NCBI GenBank assembly: GCA_030448005.1
Contig: JAUJNT010000006.1
Location: 126,698 to 177,536 of the forward strand
From: Thermoleophilaceae bacterium
GTDB lineage: Bacteria > Actinomycetota > Thermoleophilia > Solirubrobacterales > Thermoleophilaceae
DNA length: 50,839 nt
Direction of reading: 5' to 3'
Below, in pieces: positions 24,390-33,722 of this stretch. Below the pieces are notes generated by a model that saw only the letters and a program-made list of their open reading frames with translations, did no database searches and was not told the DNA's origin. The translations under genes were made by a program, and so were the position numbers. Position 1 is the stretch's first letter. Each line of letters starts with the position of its first letter.

Positions 24390-24898
24390 GCCTCGTGTCC
24401 CGGCTCGATGCGCCGCGCGCGGTGGAAGGTGAACTCCGCCTGAGGAACCTCGTGCTGCACCTCTACCGGATCGAGCACGAAGCCGACATGATCCCCGAGA
24501 GGGAGCCGCTCGATCACAGAGCCGACAAACCAGTTACGGCACTCGCAGAGGATTGGCACTCCCGCCGGGCCCTCCCGCCACTCACAGCACGCGAACTTAT
24601 CGACCTCGTCTCCGGTCCTGCCCCCGAAGAGCTCGACGAGCGCGGTGGCTGTGGAGGGCACGAAGTGGACCCCCAGCGCCTGCGCGGCGCTCGCGGCGCG
24701 GTACGTCCGGTTGGCCTTCGAGATGCACACGAGCATGCGCGGAGGGTCGATGCTGCACTGGGTGACAAACCCCACGAGGCATCCGGCACGCTCCCCTGCT
24801 TCGGAGCGGGTCGTGACGATGAACATCGGGTAGTCGAGGTCGCCGACCAGGCTGTTGAACTGGGTACGGACGTCGGCGTCAGCGCTCATGACATGCAT
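24386..24898 (-). CDS. Flavin reductase family protein
   Basis: 170 residues, the size of FMN-binding split-barrel flavin reductases. LDYPMFIVTTRSEAGERAGC near residue 21, LVGFVTQCSIDPPRMLVCIS near 41, and VELFGGRTGDEVDKFA near 88 are the usual strands and FMN contacts. The C-terminal VGFVLDPVEVQHE is the dimer strand. It probably reduces FMN or FAD with NAD(P)H for a partner oxygenase, but none is encoded nearby. ATG at 24898 or 24889. Confidence 0.88.
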   Translation of the reverse strand: MHVMSADADVRTQFNSLVGDLDYPMFIVTTRSEAGERAGCLVGFVTQCSIDPPRMLVCISKANRTYRAASAAQALGVHFVPSTATALVELFGGRTGDEVDKFACCEWREGPAGVPILCECRNWFVGSVIERLPLGDHVGFVLDPVEVQHEVPQAEFTFHRARRIEPGHEA

Positions 24899-25553
24899 TC
24901 CACGCTTCCCGCCGGACGTGACGGCAGCGCGACGAGCGGGTCGCCAGTGAGCTTGAAACTTCGCGGCTCCGTGCAGTCTGTCGTTGAGGGGGGTTCATCG
25001 TTTCTCCTTTCGAATAGCCGGTCCGCGCGACGCCCAAATGCCCGAGGCCCCGCGCGCCAGCTTCGCACCCTGAGGGTGTGGCGGCCGAGCGCAACGGGCC
25101 CCGCACAGGTTGCTTCCTGTCAAGTTGTGGTGCCAGACGGAAGGAAGCTCAGAGAACCGCTAGGCGACGAGTGCCGTCCCCCGGCACGATCGAACGATCA
25201 GCGAGCAGCAGACTGCCGCGGATCCGCCAGCGCTCGTGCGGGAGAACCGAGATGAGCGTCCCGTTGAATGGTCCGTCCCCGGTCGGTACCTGTGCAACTG
25301 GACCTCCGAGGCGTCCTCAATGCTGCCGTGATGCTGAGCGTCGAGGGTTGCCGGTAGGAGTTCTTCCACGTCCGGGGAACTTCCTCAGGCAGCTGGATGT
25401 CGATGACAACATCTGCCCTGCCCGCCTCCGCCCGCCAGTCCTCGCTGGCTAGGGTCACGTAGCTCGGCGCGAATTCAGCGATCCACTCGTCGACCACGCC
25501 GGCGCCGGGCACCCCCGGATCTCTGCTAGCTCGGGCCTGAGCCCGGATGGCAC
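24899..25553. other. Region without a confident gene
   Basis: About 650 bases. One minus-strand frame near 25365-25500 looks protein-like (VVDEWIAEFAPSYVTLASED, WRAEAGRADVVIDIQLPEE) but then loses quality, with possible continuation in another frame (LLPATLDAQHHGSIEDASEV). It may be the remnant of a ~100-residue gene. I recognise no family and found no RNA. Confidence 0.4.
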
Positions 25554-25579
25554 GAGGGGCAGCTCGCTGGCTGCCCCTC
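25554..25579. terminator. Strong hairpin downstream of the secreted Ig-like gene
   Basis: GAGGGGCAGC/GCTGCCCCTC, a perfect 10-bp stem with a 6-base loop, lies about 40 bases after the stop of the minus-strand gene. No U-tract follows, so it may act as a factor-assisted terminator or 3' stabiliser. Confidence 0.5.
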
Positions 25580-25619
25580 GGGTGCTTTCAGGTTGGTCCG
25601 CTTCCGCGGTGAGCTGAGC

Positions 25620-26300
25620 TCAACCGGGAAACGCGGATGAGCTCGGTGCCCTCACGACGAGCCTCTTCGTGTGGGTCTTCGACTTCAGGCGGTACGTCAC
25701 CCGGCACACGGCGGTCGTGCGGCTGCGGGGGACACATTTGGCCCGGATCCTCTTGGCACTGGGCCTGCTGAGCTTGACGCGGGCGTTGGCCAGGCGTCGA
25801 GCGGTTGCCATGGTGAGGGTCGCCAGCGGCGGGGTGACCAGCGGGATCCCGGGCCCGGGCTGGCTGCCGCCGCCGGTGGGAGCGGGGGCAGGAGCGGGCA
25901 GCACCTTGAACGCCTGCCGAGCGGGCGTGCCGTAGACGGGCGTGCCGGTCGCCGAGAGTTGCGTGGCGCTGAGGAAGCTGTCCCCGGCCGGGGTTCCCGC
26001 GGGCACCGTGATGTTCACCGTGAACTCCCGCTCGTTCCCGGTCGGGCTCGCGCTTCCGAGGACGGGACCCGTCACGCTCCCCAGTCGAAGCTGAACGGGT
26101 GAGTTGCTGTTGATGTCCTCCGGATTATGGGTCCCGAAGTACTTGCCGGTCACCGTCACCGTGTCGCCTGCGACAGCCGCTGTGGAAGCGGGCGACAGGG
26201 TCGCCGCCGCGGTGCAGCCGTATGCCACCGCCGCCGCCGAGAGCGGCACGCAGAGCGCTCCAAGACTCACCAGGCACGTCCGCCTTCGAAGACCTCTCAT
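25620..26300 (-). CDS. Secreted IPT/TIG (Ig-like) domain protein
   Basis: 226 residues. ATG 26300 has GGGGAGG five bases upstream and begins a signal peptide (MRGLRRRTCLVSLGALCVPLSAAAVAYGC). The mature part starts with an Ig-like/TIG module (LSPASTAAVAGDTVTVTGKY, then FTVNITVPAGTPAG), followed by a Pro/Gly linker and a basic C-terminal segment (RRLANARVKLSRPSAKRIRA) with two cysteines. A cell-surface or secreted structural role is inferred. It has a good promoter and lies after the sialidase-fold gene on the same strand. Confidence 0.8.
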   Translation of the reverse strand: MRGLRRRTCLVSLGALCVPLSAAAVAYGCTAAATLSPASTAAVAGDTVTVTGKYFGTHNPEDINSNSPVQLRLGSVTGPVLGSASPTGNEREFTVNITVPAGTPAGDSFLSATQLSATGTPVYGTPARQAFKVLPAPAPAPTGGGSQPGPGIPLVTPPLATLTMATARRLANARVKLSRPSAKRIRAKCVPRSRTTAVCRVTYRLKSKTHTKRLVVRAPSSSAFPG

Positions 26301-26358
26301 CACAACCTCCCCTTCGGCCCGCTCGGACCAGTACGTGTCAGCTCGCTGGTTACGGCCT

Positions 26359-26387
26359 AGTTTAGGCAGGAATTGACAATGTGTCAC
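26359..26387 (-). promoter_or_regulatory. Sigma-70-type promoter for the secreted Ig-like gene
   Basis: On the minus strand, GTGACA (5/6 match to TTGACA) and TAAACT are separated by exactly 17 bases, about 60 bases before the start codon at 26300. Confidence 0.55.
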
Positions 26388-26430
26388 GCGGAGCACTTGA
26401 CAGCGCCTCCAGCCATCGGATACGGGGGAG

Positions 26431-27912
26431 TCAGGGACGTGCTGTCCGGGTCCGCCGCCTCCGCGCCGAAAGCGCTCCGAACACGAGCGCAAGGACGACG
26501 AGGACGGCGATGACCGGCAGGCGCGAGAGCCCGCCGGGGGGCTCGTCGACTTCATAGGTGGCCGCGAAGATGTCCTGGCGGCCGGTCTCCCGGTTCGCGA
26601 GCGAAGTGTCGGTCCACGCCGCCACGGAAGGACGGTCGTCGCTGCTGACGAGCCCGAGGCGCGAGCCGAAGTCGACGGGCAGCTGAGGGGTCGGCTTCGT
26701 GCCGATGCGGGAGTCGAATGGCCGGCTGGACAGCCTCTCGTTGTGAAATGACTCCCCGTCGTCATGAGAGGACGCGAGCGTGACGTCGGTCATCACGTCC
26801 CTCTCGTCCCGGCGGCGGTCCAAGAACAGCACGTCGACGCGGCCCTCCGGAGAGACGTCCACGCGGGGCAAGGACTGCGAGGTGCCGTCGTCCTTCGGGT
26901 TGTCGTTCACCCGCTTGGCGGCGGACCACGTTCGTCCGTCGTCCTCGGAGCGGCGCAGGAACACGTCCTCGTCTCCGTTGCGGCCGTCGGCCCAGGCAGC
27001 GTAGAGGGTGTCTCCGGGCCCCGCGGCAAGCGACGGGAACTCCGGCACAAAGACGAGAAAGCGGCGTGTGGGACGGATTCCTTTCTCGAATTCGACCCCC
27101 TTCGAGAAGGCTCGGCCGCCCTCGACGGGGCGAGTCACCACCAACGAAAACGGGTCCGGCCATGCCGGACCTTCGAGGTTCTGGAAGTCGCGCCGATCCT
27201 CCTTGAAGTCCTCATAGAGCACGACGAGCCGGCCATCCGAATCGATCACAGGGGAGGCGGCGCCCACGAGCTCCCGATCCCGGTCGCTCACGCGCGTCGG
27301 CCGGGAGAACGTGCGCCCACCATCGCCCGAGCGGGCGGCCACGATCGGGCTCGGGGGACCCACCAGCTGGAAGGGGGCGACCTCGCTTCCCTGCAGCCAC
27401 GTCACGTGCACGGTGCCCGCCGGGTCGACGGCGAGCCGTGCCTGAAAGGCGAGCTTGCCCGCGATGCGCACCGGTCGGGAAAGCGTGCGCCCGCCGTCCG
27501 ATGACCTCGACAGCCACAGGTTGGCGGGCACGTTGCCGCCGCCCTCCAAGTTGACGTAGGTGACATAGAGCATGCCGTCGGGTCCAAAGGCGACGTCCGG
27601 TGCGAAGGGACGGTCGAGGCCGCGAGGCAGGGGCAGCGCCGTGCTGCTCCACGTGTCGCCCCCGTCCCGGCTCCAGTTGACGAACGCGGAGAACGCGGGC
27701 CGGTCGACGCGGTGGCTCGCAACCACCCACTCCGGCTCCTTGGGGTTGCGCGCCAAGGAGGGTGAGTTGTGGGCGTCGACCACCCCTGGTTTGTTGACGA
27801 TCTCACCCGCGGTCGCCTTTACCTCTTCGGCGGCCGTGGCTCTGAGGGCCAACCCGAGGACGGCCGCGGCGGCCGACGCGATGGCGAGAATGGTGAAGCC
27901 GGTTCGTTTCAT
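26431..27912 (-). CDS. Membrane-anchored sialidase-fold (BNR/Asp-box) protein
   Basis: 493 residues: signal peptide (MKRTGFTILAIASAAAAVLGLALRATA-like), a six-bladed beta-propeller with at least five Asp-boxes (SRDGGDTW, SSDGGRTL, SGDGGRTF, SEDDGRTW, SHDDGESF), and a C-terminal helix (LPVIAVLVVLALVFGAL) followed by Arg residues that would hold it in the membrane facing out. Asp-boxes define the fold but not activity; the Arg triad of true sialidases is not obvious, so a sugar-binding or other propeller role is possible. A divergent gene at 28137 encodes a related propeller. Confidence 0.82.
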   Translation of the reverse strand: MKRTGFTILAIASAAAAVLGLALRATAAEEVKATAGEIVNKPGVVDAHNSPSLARNPKEPEWVVASHRVDRPAFSAFVNWSRDGGDTWSSTALPLPRGLDRPFAPDVAFGPDGMLYVTYVNLEGGGNVPANLWLSRSSDGGRTLSRPVRIAGKLAFQARLAVDPAGTVHVTWLQGSEVAPFQLVGPPSPIVAARSGDGGRTFSRPTRVSDRDRELVGAASPVIDSDGRLVVLYEDFKEDRRDFQNLEGPAWPDPFSLVVTRPVEGGRAFSKGVEFEKGIRPTRRFLVFVPEFPSLAAGPGDTLYAAWADGRNGDEDVFLRRSEDDGRTWSAAKRVNDNPKDDGTSQSLPRVDVSPEGRVDVLFLDRRRDERDVMTDVTLASSHDDGESFHNERLSSRPFDSRIGTKPTPQLPVDFGSRLGLVSSDDRPSVAAWTDTSLANRETGRQDIFAATYEVDEPPGGLSRLPVIAVLVVLALVFGALSARRRRTRTARP

Positions 27913-28037
27913 CTGTGCGGAGGAAGCTGGGTCCCGTGTTCAGCTCAGGTCGGCGGCCGGGCGACGTGACAGAGGCGATCCAACGCCGGAAGTTGACAAC
28001 GGTAGTTTGGTGTAGCCGAGACTGGACAGTTGTGGGG

Positions 28038-28066
28038 TAGACACACGCGGGAACACGCCCTACGCT
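28038..28066 (+). promoter_or_regulatory. Sigma-70-type promoter for the sialidase-CWB2-RTX gene
   Basis: TAGACA (5/6 to TTGACA) and TACGCT (TAnnnT) with a 17-base spacer, about 70 bases before ATG 28137. Confidence 0.5.
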
Positions 28067-28136
28067 GTCCACCTTAACGGCGAGGGTGGAACCCGTTCGG
28101 GAGGGCGGGCTGCCCCAGAGGGAGTCTTCTCACACG

Positions 28137-31100
28137 ATGCGAATCCAAAAGCCAGGGATCCTCACCGTCGGCGTGCTGGCGCTCGTCCTCACCTCGCTTG
28201 GGGTGGTTCCCGGCGCCGCTGCACAGGCGCCCCAGGGTCCCCGCTTCGGCGAGAACTACCTCTTGCCACCCCTCACCTCGGCGCGGGCGCGTGACGTTCC
28301 GGGGCTCGCGGTCAACCCGGAGAACCAGAACCACATCGTCGAGGCGGAGTCAGACCCGCTCAACCTCCAGTGCGACTACAACGTGAGCTTTGACGGTGGC
28401 CGCACCTGGAGCGGAGGCCACCTGACGCTCGCCAGAGCCGGAGAGGACCCTCCGATGCCTGCCCCGGCCTGTAACCAGAACTTCGACTCCGGCGGCTATC
28501 ACCACTTCAACACCGGCATCGTCTTCGGCTCGGGTCAGAACGTCTACATCACGTTCTCCATCCATCGCGGGCCCTTCAACCGCCCGGAGTCCAATCTCAG
28601 GGGAGGCGCAGGGGACGACGCCGTGGTGGCGCGTTCTACCGACGGCGGCCGCACCTTCCAGCCGGCGGTCATCGCCGTGCCGGGCGGCGGCCCAGTTGAT
28701 CTCAAGCTCGACGAGCCGGGTCTCGCGGGCCGAGGCATGCGCCCGCAGATCGCCGTGGAGCGCGGGGCGGGCACTGGTGGACAGGACCGCCTCTACGTCA
28801 ACTCGTGGGAGTGCGTCAGGTCCTCCGGCGGATGCTCGGGAGGCGGGGGGGAACGCCGGTTCCTCGTGGCCCGCTCGGACGATGGGGGAGCGAACTGGAA
28901 CGCCCCGGTCCTCGCCAGCCGGGGGAACGTCCGCAGCGGCGCGGCTGCTGTCACTGCCGGCAGCGCTGACGAGCAAGCTCGCGAGCCCTCGCAGCCGGTG
29001 GTCGGCCCGGACGGCGCCATCTACTTTGCCGGTCGCAACCGCGACACGAATGGGGGGACGACGTGCGCCCCCCTGCCGGCCAACTGCATTGCGATCTACA
29101 GGTCGACCGACGGGGGCGAAAGCTGGGAGCAGTTCGGCACCGGGTTTGTCGGCAGCCATCCGCGGCTGGCGATCGATCCGAGCACGCCCGACGGCGTCGG
29201 AACCCTTTACGTCGCCTACCAGCGGTCCGTGACCGGGCCACCCCCTGACGCAAATGACATAGCCCTTCAGGAGTCGACCGACCGCGGGCAGACGTGGTCC
29301 CAGCCCGTCCGGGTCAACGACGATCGGCCGGGCACCAATCAAACGAACGCCTGGCCGAGCGTGGGCCCGAACGGGCGCGTCGACGTCACCTGGCGGGATT
29401 CGCGCCACGTCTACCCCGGTTTCGAGCCCCCCGCTTTCCGCGGCATGGCCGACATCTACATGGCGAGCTCGACCAGCGGCGGCGCCACGTTCGGTCCCAA
29501 CCGGCGCGTGACCGACCGCCACATCAATTTGGCCACCGGACGGTTTGGCGACTTCGGCACGTACACGTGGTACGGCCCGGTGTCTTTGCCGTTGGCGGAT
29601 GGGAGTGTGTTGAGCGCGTGGCCTGACTCGCGGCTTGGGAACTTCGAGACCGGCTACCAGGATGTCTTGCTGGCGCGGTCAGACCCCTCGGCTCCGGTCG
29701 GGCGTAGGACGATCGCGACGGCGACGCCGGCGGGGCTCTCGGTGCGCCTGTCGCAGTTGACCTGGCCGGGGGGCAACGAGGCTGTTGGAGCGCTCGATCC
29801 CGCCACGCGCGTGGTCGTGGCAGCCGAGGACGACCTTCCCGCGGCGCTCGCCGGTGCCCCGCTTGCGCGCGCGAACTTCGGGCCGCTGCTGCTCTCGCCC
29901 CCGGGCGGGCTGCCGGCGTTCGTGAAGAGCGAGTCGGCGCGGATGAGGCCGGAGGGTGCCTTCGTGCTTGGCGACACCGCGCGCCTCTCGCCGGGGGTGT
30001 CGGGCGCTTTGAGCGATACGACGCGCGACCGCGAGAATGTGCAGCGGGTCGCTGAGCCGGCGAGCACCTCGAACGCGAACCGCCCGGCCGAGCTGGCCCG
30101 GCGGGTTGCCGAGTTGATGCGTCCGCTGCCGGGTGCAAACCCGGAGGCGGTGATCGTCAACCCGGACTCGCAGGAGGCGGCCGCGGCTTCGGCGCTTGCG
30201 GCGGCGCTCAAGCTGCCGATGCTCTTTGTCGCCGACGCCGGCGCGGTGCCGGGGCCGACCTCGATCGCGATCAGAGAGCTCGGCATCAAGCGGCTCTTGA
30301 TCGTCGGCGGCTCATCTGTCAACCGGAACGTTGAGGGGGCCCTAGCGACGGCCGTCGGTGGGCCGGCGAACGTCAAGCGCCTCGGCGGCGCCAATCCGGA
30401 GGAGGTCTCCGAGGCGGTGATCGGCGAGTCGCGCCTGCGCGGGCTGCCGGCAAACGTGGTGTATGTCGCAGACCCGGCCCGCCCGGTCGAGGCCGCGGCG
30501 CTCGGCGCCGCGGTCGGGCGTCTCGGCGGGCTGATGCTGCTGCGTGCGGGGGCTGACACTGATGCTGCTGAGCAGGCGATCGCCGCGCCGCTTCCGGGCC
30601 TTGACCCGGCGCTTGTCGATCGGATCGTCGGGGCGATCGGGACGGGTGGCAGTGACCCGCCCGTCGCCGAGGCGCCGCGCCAGACACCGATCGGTTTCCC
30701 GCTGCCGCCGGCCAGGGTCACGATCGCGGGCTGCCCGCCGGCGCGGGCGGCCAGGAGCGTGATCTCGCTCTCAAACGCAAGCGACCGGAGAAACGGCACG
30801 CCGCTCGGTGATCTGATCTTCGCGGGCGCGGGCGACGACATCGTCGACGCGCTCGCGGGCGATGACTGCGTCGACCTCGGCCCTGGCACAGACCGCGGCG
30901 AGGGCGGCTCCGGTCGCGACTTCCTCGTCGGCGGGCTCGGCAACGATCTGCTCTCGGGCTCGGCTGGCAACGATCGGCTGCGCGGCGACCCCGGCAACGA
31001 CCGGATCGTCGGCGGCACCGGCAACGACAGCGTGCTCGGCGGCACGGGGATCGACCGGATCTTCGGCGGGTTCGGCAACGATCGCCTGCACGGACAGTCG

Positions 31101-31445
31101 GGCAGCGACAGGATCTCGGCCTCGCGCGGTCGTGACCGCGTCAACGGCGGCTCCGGGCCCGACCGGATAACCGGCGGCAGCTCTCCCGACCGCATCTCAG
31201 GCGACGCGGACTCAGACCGCATCGACGGCGGCAGCTCAAGCGACGTGCTCAAGGGCAACTCCGGCAACGACCGCATCACCGGCCGCACCGGCAACGACCG
31301 CATCTCGGGCGGCTCAGGCAACGACCGCATCTCCGCGCGCGACGGCACACGCGACCGCATCGACTGCGGCCTCGGACGCGACAGCGTCACCGCCGACCGC
31401 AAGGACCGCGTCGCACGCAACTGCGAGAGGGTGCGCCGGCGCTAG
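28137..31445 (+). CDS. Large secreted protein: sialidase-fold propeller, CWB2 repeats, RTX repeats
   Basis: 1,102 residues from ATG 28137 after GAGGGAG; a signal peptide ends near residue 32. Residues ~60-510 form an Asp-box beta-propeller (FDGGRTW, STDGGRTF, SDDGGANW, STDGGESW, STDRGQTW). Residues ~530-850 resemble three cell-wall-binding repeat 2 (CWB2) modules, clearest at LPMLFVADAGAVPGPTSIAI, then LGIKRLLIVGGSSVN. Residues ~877-1085 are RTX-type calcium-binding repeats (GGLGNDLLSGSAGNDRL, GGSGNDRISA), ending in a Cys/Arg tail (VARNCERVRRR) typical of Thermoleophilia. It is likely exported and wall-bound through CWB2, with the RTX part folding in calcium. The substrate is unknown. Confidence 0.87.
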   Translation: MRIQKPGILTVGVLALVLTSLGVVPGAAAQAPQGPRFGENYLLPPLTSARARDVPGLAVNPENQNHIVEAESDPLNLQCDYNVSFDGGRTWSGGHLTLARAGEDPPMPAPACNQNFDSGGYHHFNTGIVFGSGQNVYITFSIHRGPFNRPESNLRGGAGDDAVVARSTDGGRTFQPAVIAVPGGGPVDLKLDEPGLAGRGMRPQIAVERGAGTGGQDRLYVNSWECVRSSGGCSGGGGERRFLVARSDDGGANWNAPVLASRGNVRSGAAAVTAGSADEQAREPSQPVVGPDGAIYFAGRNRDTNGGTTCAPLPANCIAIYRSTDGGESWEQFGTGFVGSHPRLAIDPSTPDGVGTLYVAYQRSVTGPPPDANDIALQESTDRGQTWSQPVRVNDDRPGTNQTNAWPSVGPNGRVDVTWRDSRHVYPGFEPPAFRGMADIYMASSTSGGATFGPNRRVTDRHINLATGRFGDFGTYTWYGPVSLPLADGSVLSAWPDSRLGNFETGYQDVLLARSDPSAPVGRRTIATATPAGLSVRLSQLTWPGGNEAVGALDPATRVVVAAEDDLPAALAGAPLARANFGPLLLSPPGGLPAFVKSESARMRPEGAFVLGDTARLSPGVSGALSDTTRDRENVQRVAEPASTSNANRPAELARRVAELMRPLPGANPEAVIVNPDSQEAAAASALAAALKLPMLFVADAGAVPGPTSIAIRELGIKRLLIVGGSSVNRNVEGALATAVGGPANVKRLGGANPEEVSEAVIGESRLRGLPANVVYVADPARPVEAAALGAAVGRLGGLMLLRAGADTDAAEQAIAAPLPGLDPALVDRIVGAIGTGGSDPPVAEAPRQTPIGFPLPPARVTIAGCPPARAARSVISLSNASDRRNGTPLGDLIFAGAGDDIVDALAGDDCVDLGPGTDRGEGGSGRDFLVGGLGNDLLSGSAGNDRLRGDPGNDRIVGGTGNDSVLGGTGIDRIFGGFGNDRLHGQSGSDRISASRGRDRVNGGSGPDRITGGSSPDRISGDADSDRIDGGSSSDVLKGNSGNDRITGRTGNDRISGGSGNDRISARDGTRDRIDCGLGRDSVTADRKDRVARNCERVRRR

Positions 31446-31515
31446 CTGACGGCTCTTCCCGTGCCGCGCTCGAGCCGGCGCTCTCCTGGGCACCGCGTCC
31501 GCTAGCGTCGAGTCG

Positions 31516-32025
31516 GTGGAGCTCGAAGAGGCGATCCGGGGGCGGCGGACCCACAAGGCCTACGCCCGCGAGCCGGTGGACCGCGAGACGCTCGATGAGC
31601 TGTTCGAGTTGGCCCGCTGGGCGCCCAATCACCATCTGACGAACCCCTGGCGCTTCCGTGTGCTCGGCCCCGAGTCGCTCGAGAAGCTGAAGCGCTCCGC
31701 CGCACCGGAGGCCGCCGCCAAGCTCGATCGTGCGCCGACGCTCGTGTGCGCGTCGGTCAAGCTGACCGGCGATCCCGTGCAGGACGAGGAGGATCTCTGC
31801 GCCACGGCGTGCGCGGTCTACATCGTGCTGGTGGCCGCACACGCCCGCGGGCTGGCCGGGTACTGGCGCACACCGGGAGTGCTGCGCACGCCCGACGGCC
31901 GCGCGGCGGCTGGGATGGGCGAGGACGAGCTGTTCGTGGCCCTGATCCACCTCGGCCACGCGCGCGGAGAGAAGGGCCCACCCGAGCGTCTGGCGCCGCC
32001 GGACTTCGTACGGTACCTCCCGTGA
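31516..32025 (+). CDS. Nitroreductase family protein
   Basis: 169 residues from a GTG. It has the FMN-contacting RRTHKAYAREPVDRETLDEL start near residue 10, ARWAPNHHLTNPWRF near 33, and GYWRTPG near 115, all standard for nitroreductases. A minimal, compact member. It reduces nitro compounds, quinones or flavins with NAD(P)H; the natural substrate is unknown. Its stop overlaps the glycerol-3-phosphate dehydrogenase GTG by four bases, so it leads the operon. Confidence 0.9.
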   Translation: MELEEAIRGRRTHKAYAREPVDRETLDELFELARWAPNHHLTNPWRFRVLGPESLEKLKRSAAPEAAAKLDRAPTLVCASVKLTGDPVQDEEDLCATACAVYIVLVAAHARGLAGYWRTPGVLRTPDGRAAAGMGEDELFVALIHLGHARGEKGPPERLAPPDFVRYLP

Positions 32026-33722
32026 TCCCGCGCGCCGACGCGCTGAGTGCGTTCGAGTCGGAGGAGTTCGACGTCGTGGTGATCGGCGGGGGCATCACGG
32101 GGGCGGGGGTTGCCCTCGACGCCGCGTCGCGGGGATACAGCGTGGCGCTGGTCGAGAAGGCCGACTACGCCTCGGGCACCTCCTCGCGCTCCTCCAAGCT
32201 CGTGCACGGAGGGCTGCGCTACCTCCAGAACTTCGATCTCGGCCTGGTGCGCGAGGCGCTGCTCGAGCGCCAGCTGATGGTGAACCTTGCGCCGCACCTC
32301 GTCAGGCCGCTCCCGCTGCTGATCCCAGCGTTCGAGGGAAAGCGGCCGGACCGGCTGGCGGGCGTGGGCCTGAACATGTACGACGTGATGGCCTCTGACC
32401 GCATCCGCCGCCGGCGGGGCGGGGAGGAGGAGTGGAGCCCCGAGCGCCACCGCACGATCGATGCCGAGGAGACAAAGGAGCTGGTGCCGGCGCTGGCATC
32501 GCGGGAGCCCACCTCCGCGCACCTCTTCTACGACTGCCAGACCGACGACGCCCGGCTCGTGCTCACCGTGCTCGGCGAGGCCGAGCGCTTCGGCGCGGTG
32601 TGCTGCAACTCCGTCGAGGCTACCGGGCTGATCGAGCGCGACGGGCGTGCGGCCGGCGTCCTCTGCCGGGACGCGATCGGCGGCGGGGAGTTCGAGCTGG
32701 CCGGTCAGCACGTGGTCAACGCGACCGGCGTCTGGGCAGACCGTATCCGGCCGGACGAGCTCCACCACGAGGCGGAGGTGCCGCGCATCCGCCCGAGCCG
32801 CGGCACCCACCTCACCTTGGCTAGCGAGAGCCTTCCCGTTGTGGCCGGGGCCGTCGTGCCGGCCGGCTCGGGGCGCTCTATCTTCGTGCTGCCGTGGCTC
32901 GGGCGCACGCTCATCGGCACCACCGACAACGATTACGAGGGCGCGCTCGACCACGTGCCACCCTCCGGCGAGGACATCGAGTACCTGCTCGATGCCACCA
33001 ACAGCTTCTTCGGGACCGAACTGAGCGGCAGTGACCTGACGGGCGCCTACGCTGGGGTGCGCCCGCTGATCTCGACCGGCGACCCGAAGAAGTCGGTGGA
33101 CATCTCGCGCAAGGCGGAGCTCTACGAGACGAGCTCCGGGCTCGTGACGATCACGGGCGGCAAGCTCACCACCTGGCGCCGGATGGCGAAGCTCGCCGTG
33201 GACCGGATCGTGGAGCGCGAGGGCCGCGAGGCGCCCTGTCGCACGCAGGAGATCCCGCTCGGGATGCCCGCAGCCGCGGGGGAGCTGCCGCTCGTGGAAG
33301 GGGTCGACGAGGCATCGCGTGAGGCGCTCGCCGCCCGCTACGGTCACGCGGCGGGGGACGTCCTGAAGATCGCGGCCGCCTCCCCCGAGCTCGCGAGTCG
33401 GGTGAGCCCCGACCTTCCGGACCTGGTGGCCGAGGCCGCCTTCGCCGCCCGCCGCGAGCAGACGCGATCGGTGGGCGACGTGCTCCTGCGCCGAACCCGC
33501 CTCGGCCTGCTCGACGCCCCCCGGCTCACCGCCCCCGGCTCGGAGGGCGCGCGGGCGGTGGCTCGTGCCATGGGTGGAGCGCTTGGCTGGGACGATCAAC
33601 GGATCGCGGTCGAGCTCGACGCCTGGCGTGAGGTTGCCCGCGTCGAAGGCCTCGTGCATGACGGCGCCGCCGTGCCTGGTGCCTCATCGCCTGCGCTCGA
33701 GCCGGAGCCCGAGAGCGCATGA
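32022..33722 (+). CDS. glpD: Glycerol-3-phosphate dehydrogenase (FAD)
   Basis: 566 residues from GTG 32022 (GTGA overlap with the upstream stop). The FAD-binding VVVIGGGITGAGVALDAASR is near residue 20, then SGTSSRSSKLVHGGLRYLQ near 48, where the GGLRYL motif is family-specific. TGVWADRIR and the GVRPLIS / TITGGKLTTWRRMA segments complete the FAD and substrate sites. The C-terminal helical domain (about residues 430-550) is present. It oxidises sn-glycerol-3-phosphate to dihydroxyacetone phosphate at the membrane. It is translationally coupled to nitroreductase before and folP after. Confidence 0.94.
   Translation: MIPRADALSAFESEEFDVVVIGGGITGAGVALDAASRGYSVALVEKADYASGTSSRSSKLVHGGLRYLQNFDLGLVREALLERQLMVNLAPHLVRPLPLLIPAFEGKRPDRLAGVGLNMYDVMASDRIRRRRGGEEEWSPERHRTIDAEETKELVPALASREPTSAHLFYDCQTDDARLVLTVLGEAERFGAVCCNSVEATGLIERDGRAAGVLCRDAIGGGEFELAGQHVVNATGVWADRIRPDELHHEAEVPRIRPSRGTHLTLASESLPVVAGAVVPAGSGRSIFVLPWLGRTLIGTTDNDYEGALDHVPPSGEDIEYLLDATNSFFGTELSGSDLTGAYAGVRPLISTGDPKKSVDISRKAELYETSSGLVTITGGKLTTWRRMAKLAVDRIVEREGREAPCRTQEIPLGMPAAAGELPLVEGVDEASREALAARYGHAAGDVLKIAAASPELASRVSPDLPDLVAEAAFAARREQTRSVGDVLLRRTRLGLLDAPRLTAPGSEGARAVARAMGGALGWDDQRIAVELDAWREVARVEGLVHDGAAVPGASSPALEPEPESA

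Noticed and set aside
27990-28020. TTGACA at 27993 as a promoter for the large secreted protein
   Set aside because: No -10-like hexamer at 16-18 bases; the TAGACA/TACGCT pair further downstream fits better.
30760-31400. CRISPR-like regular repeats
   Set aside because: The periodicity is the RTX nonapeptide code (GGxGxDxLx) in frame; units are imperfect and there are no spacers.
29654-31420. Long minus-strand open frame opposite the CWB2/RTX gene
   Set aside because: Ser/Pro/Arg-rich repeats are the complement of the RTX codons; no start signal or domain.
31818-33659. A ~600-codon open frame on the strand opposite glpD
   Set aside because: It is the mirror of the FAD enzyme's codon pattern; its translation is rich in Arg, His and Gly with no domain, and the plus strand encodes a clear enzyme.
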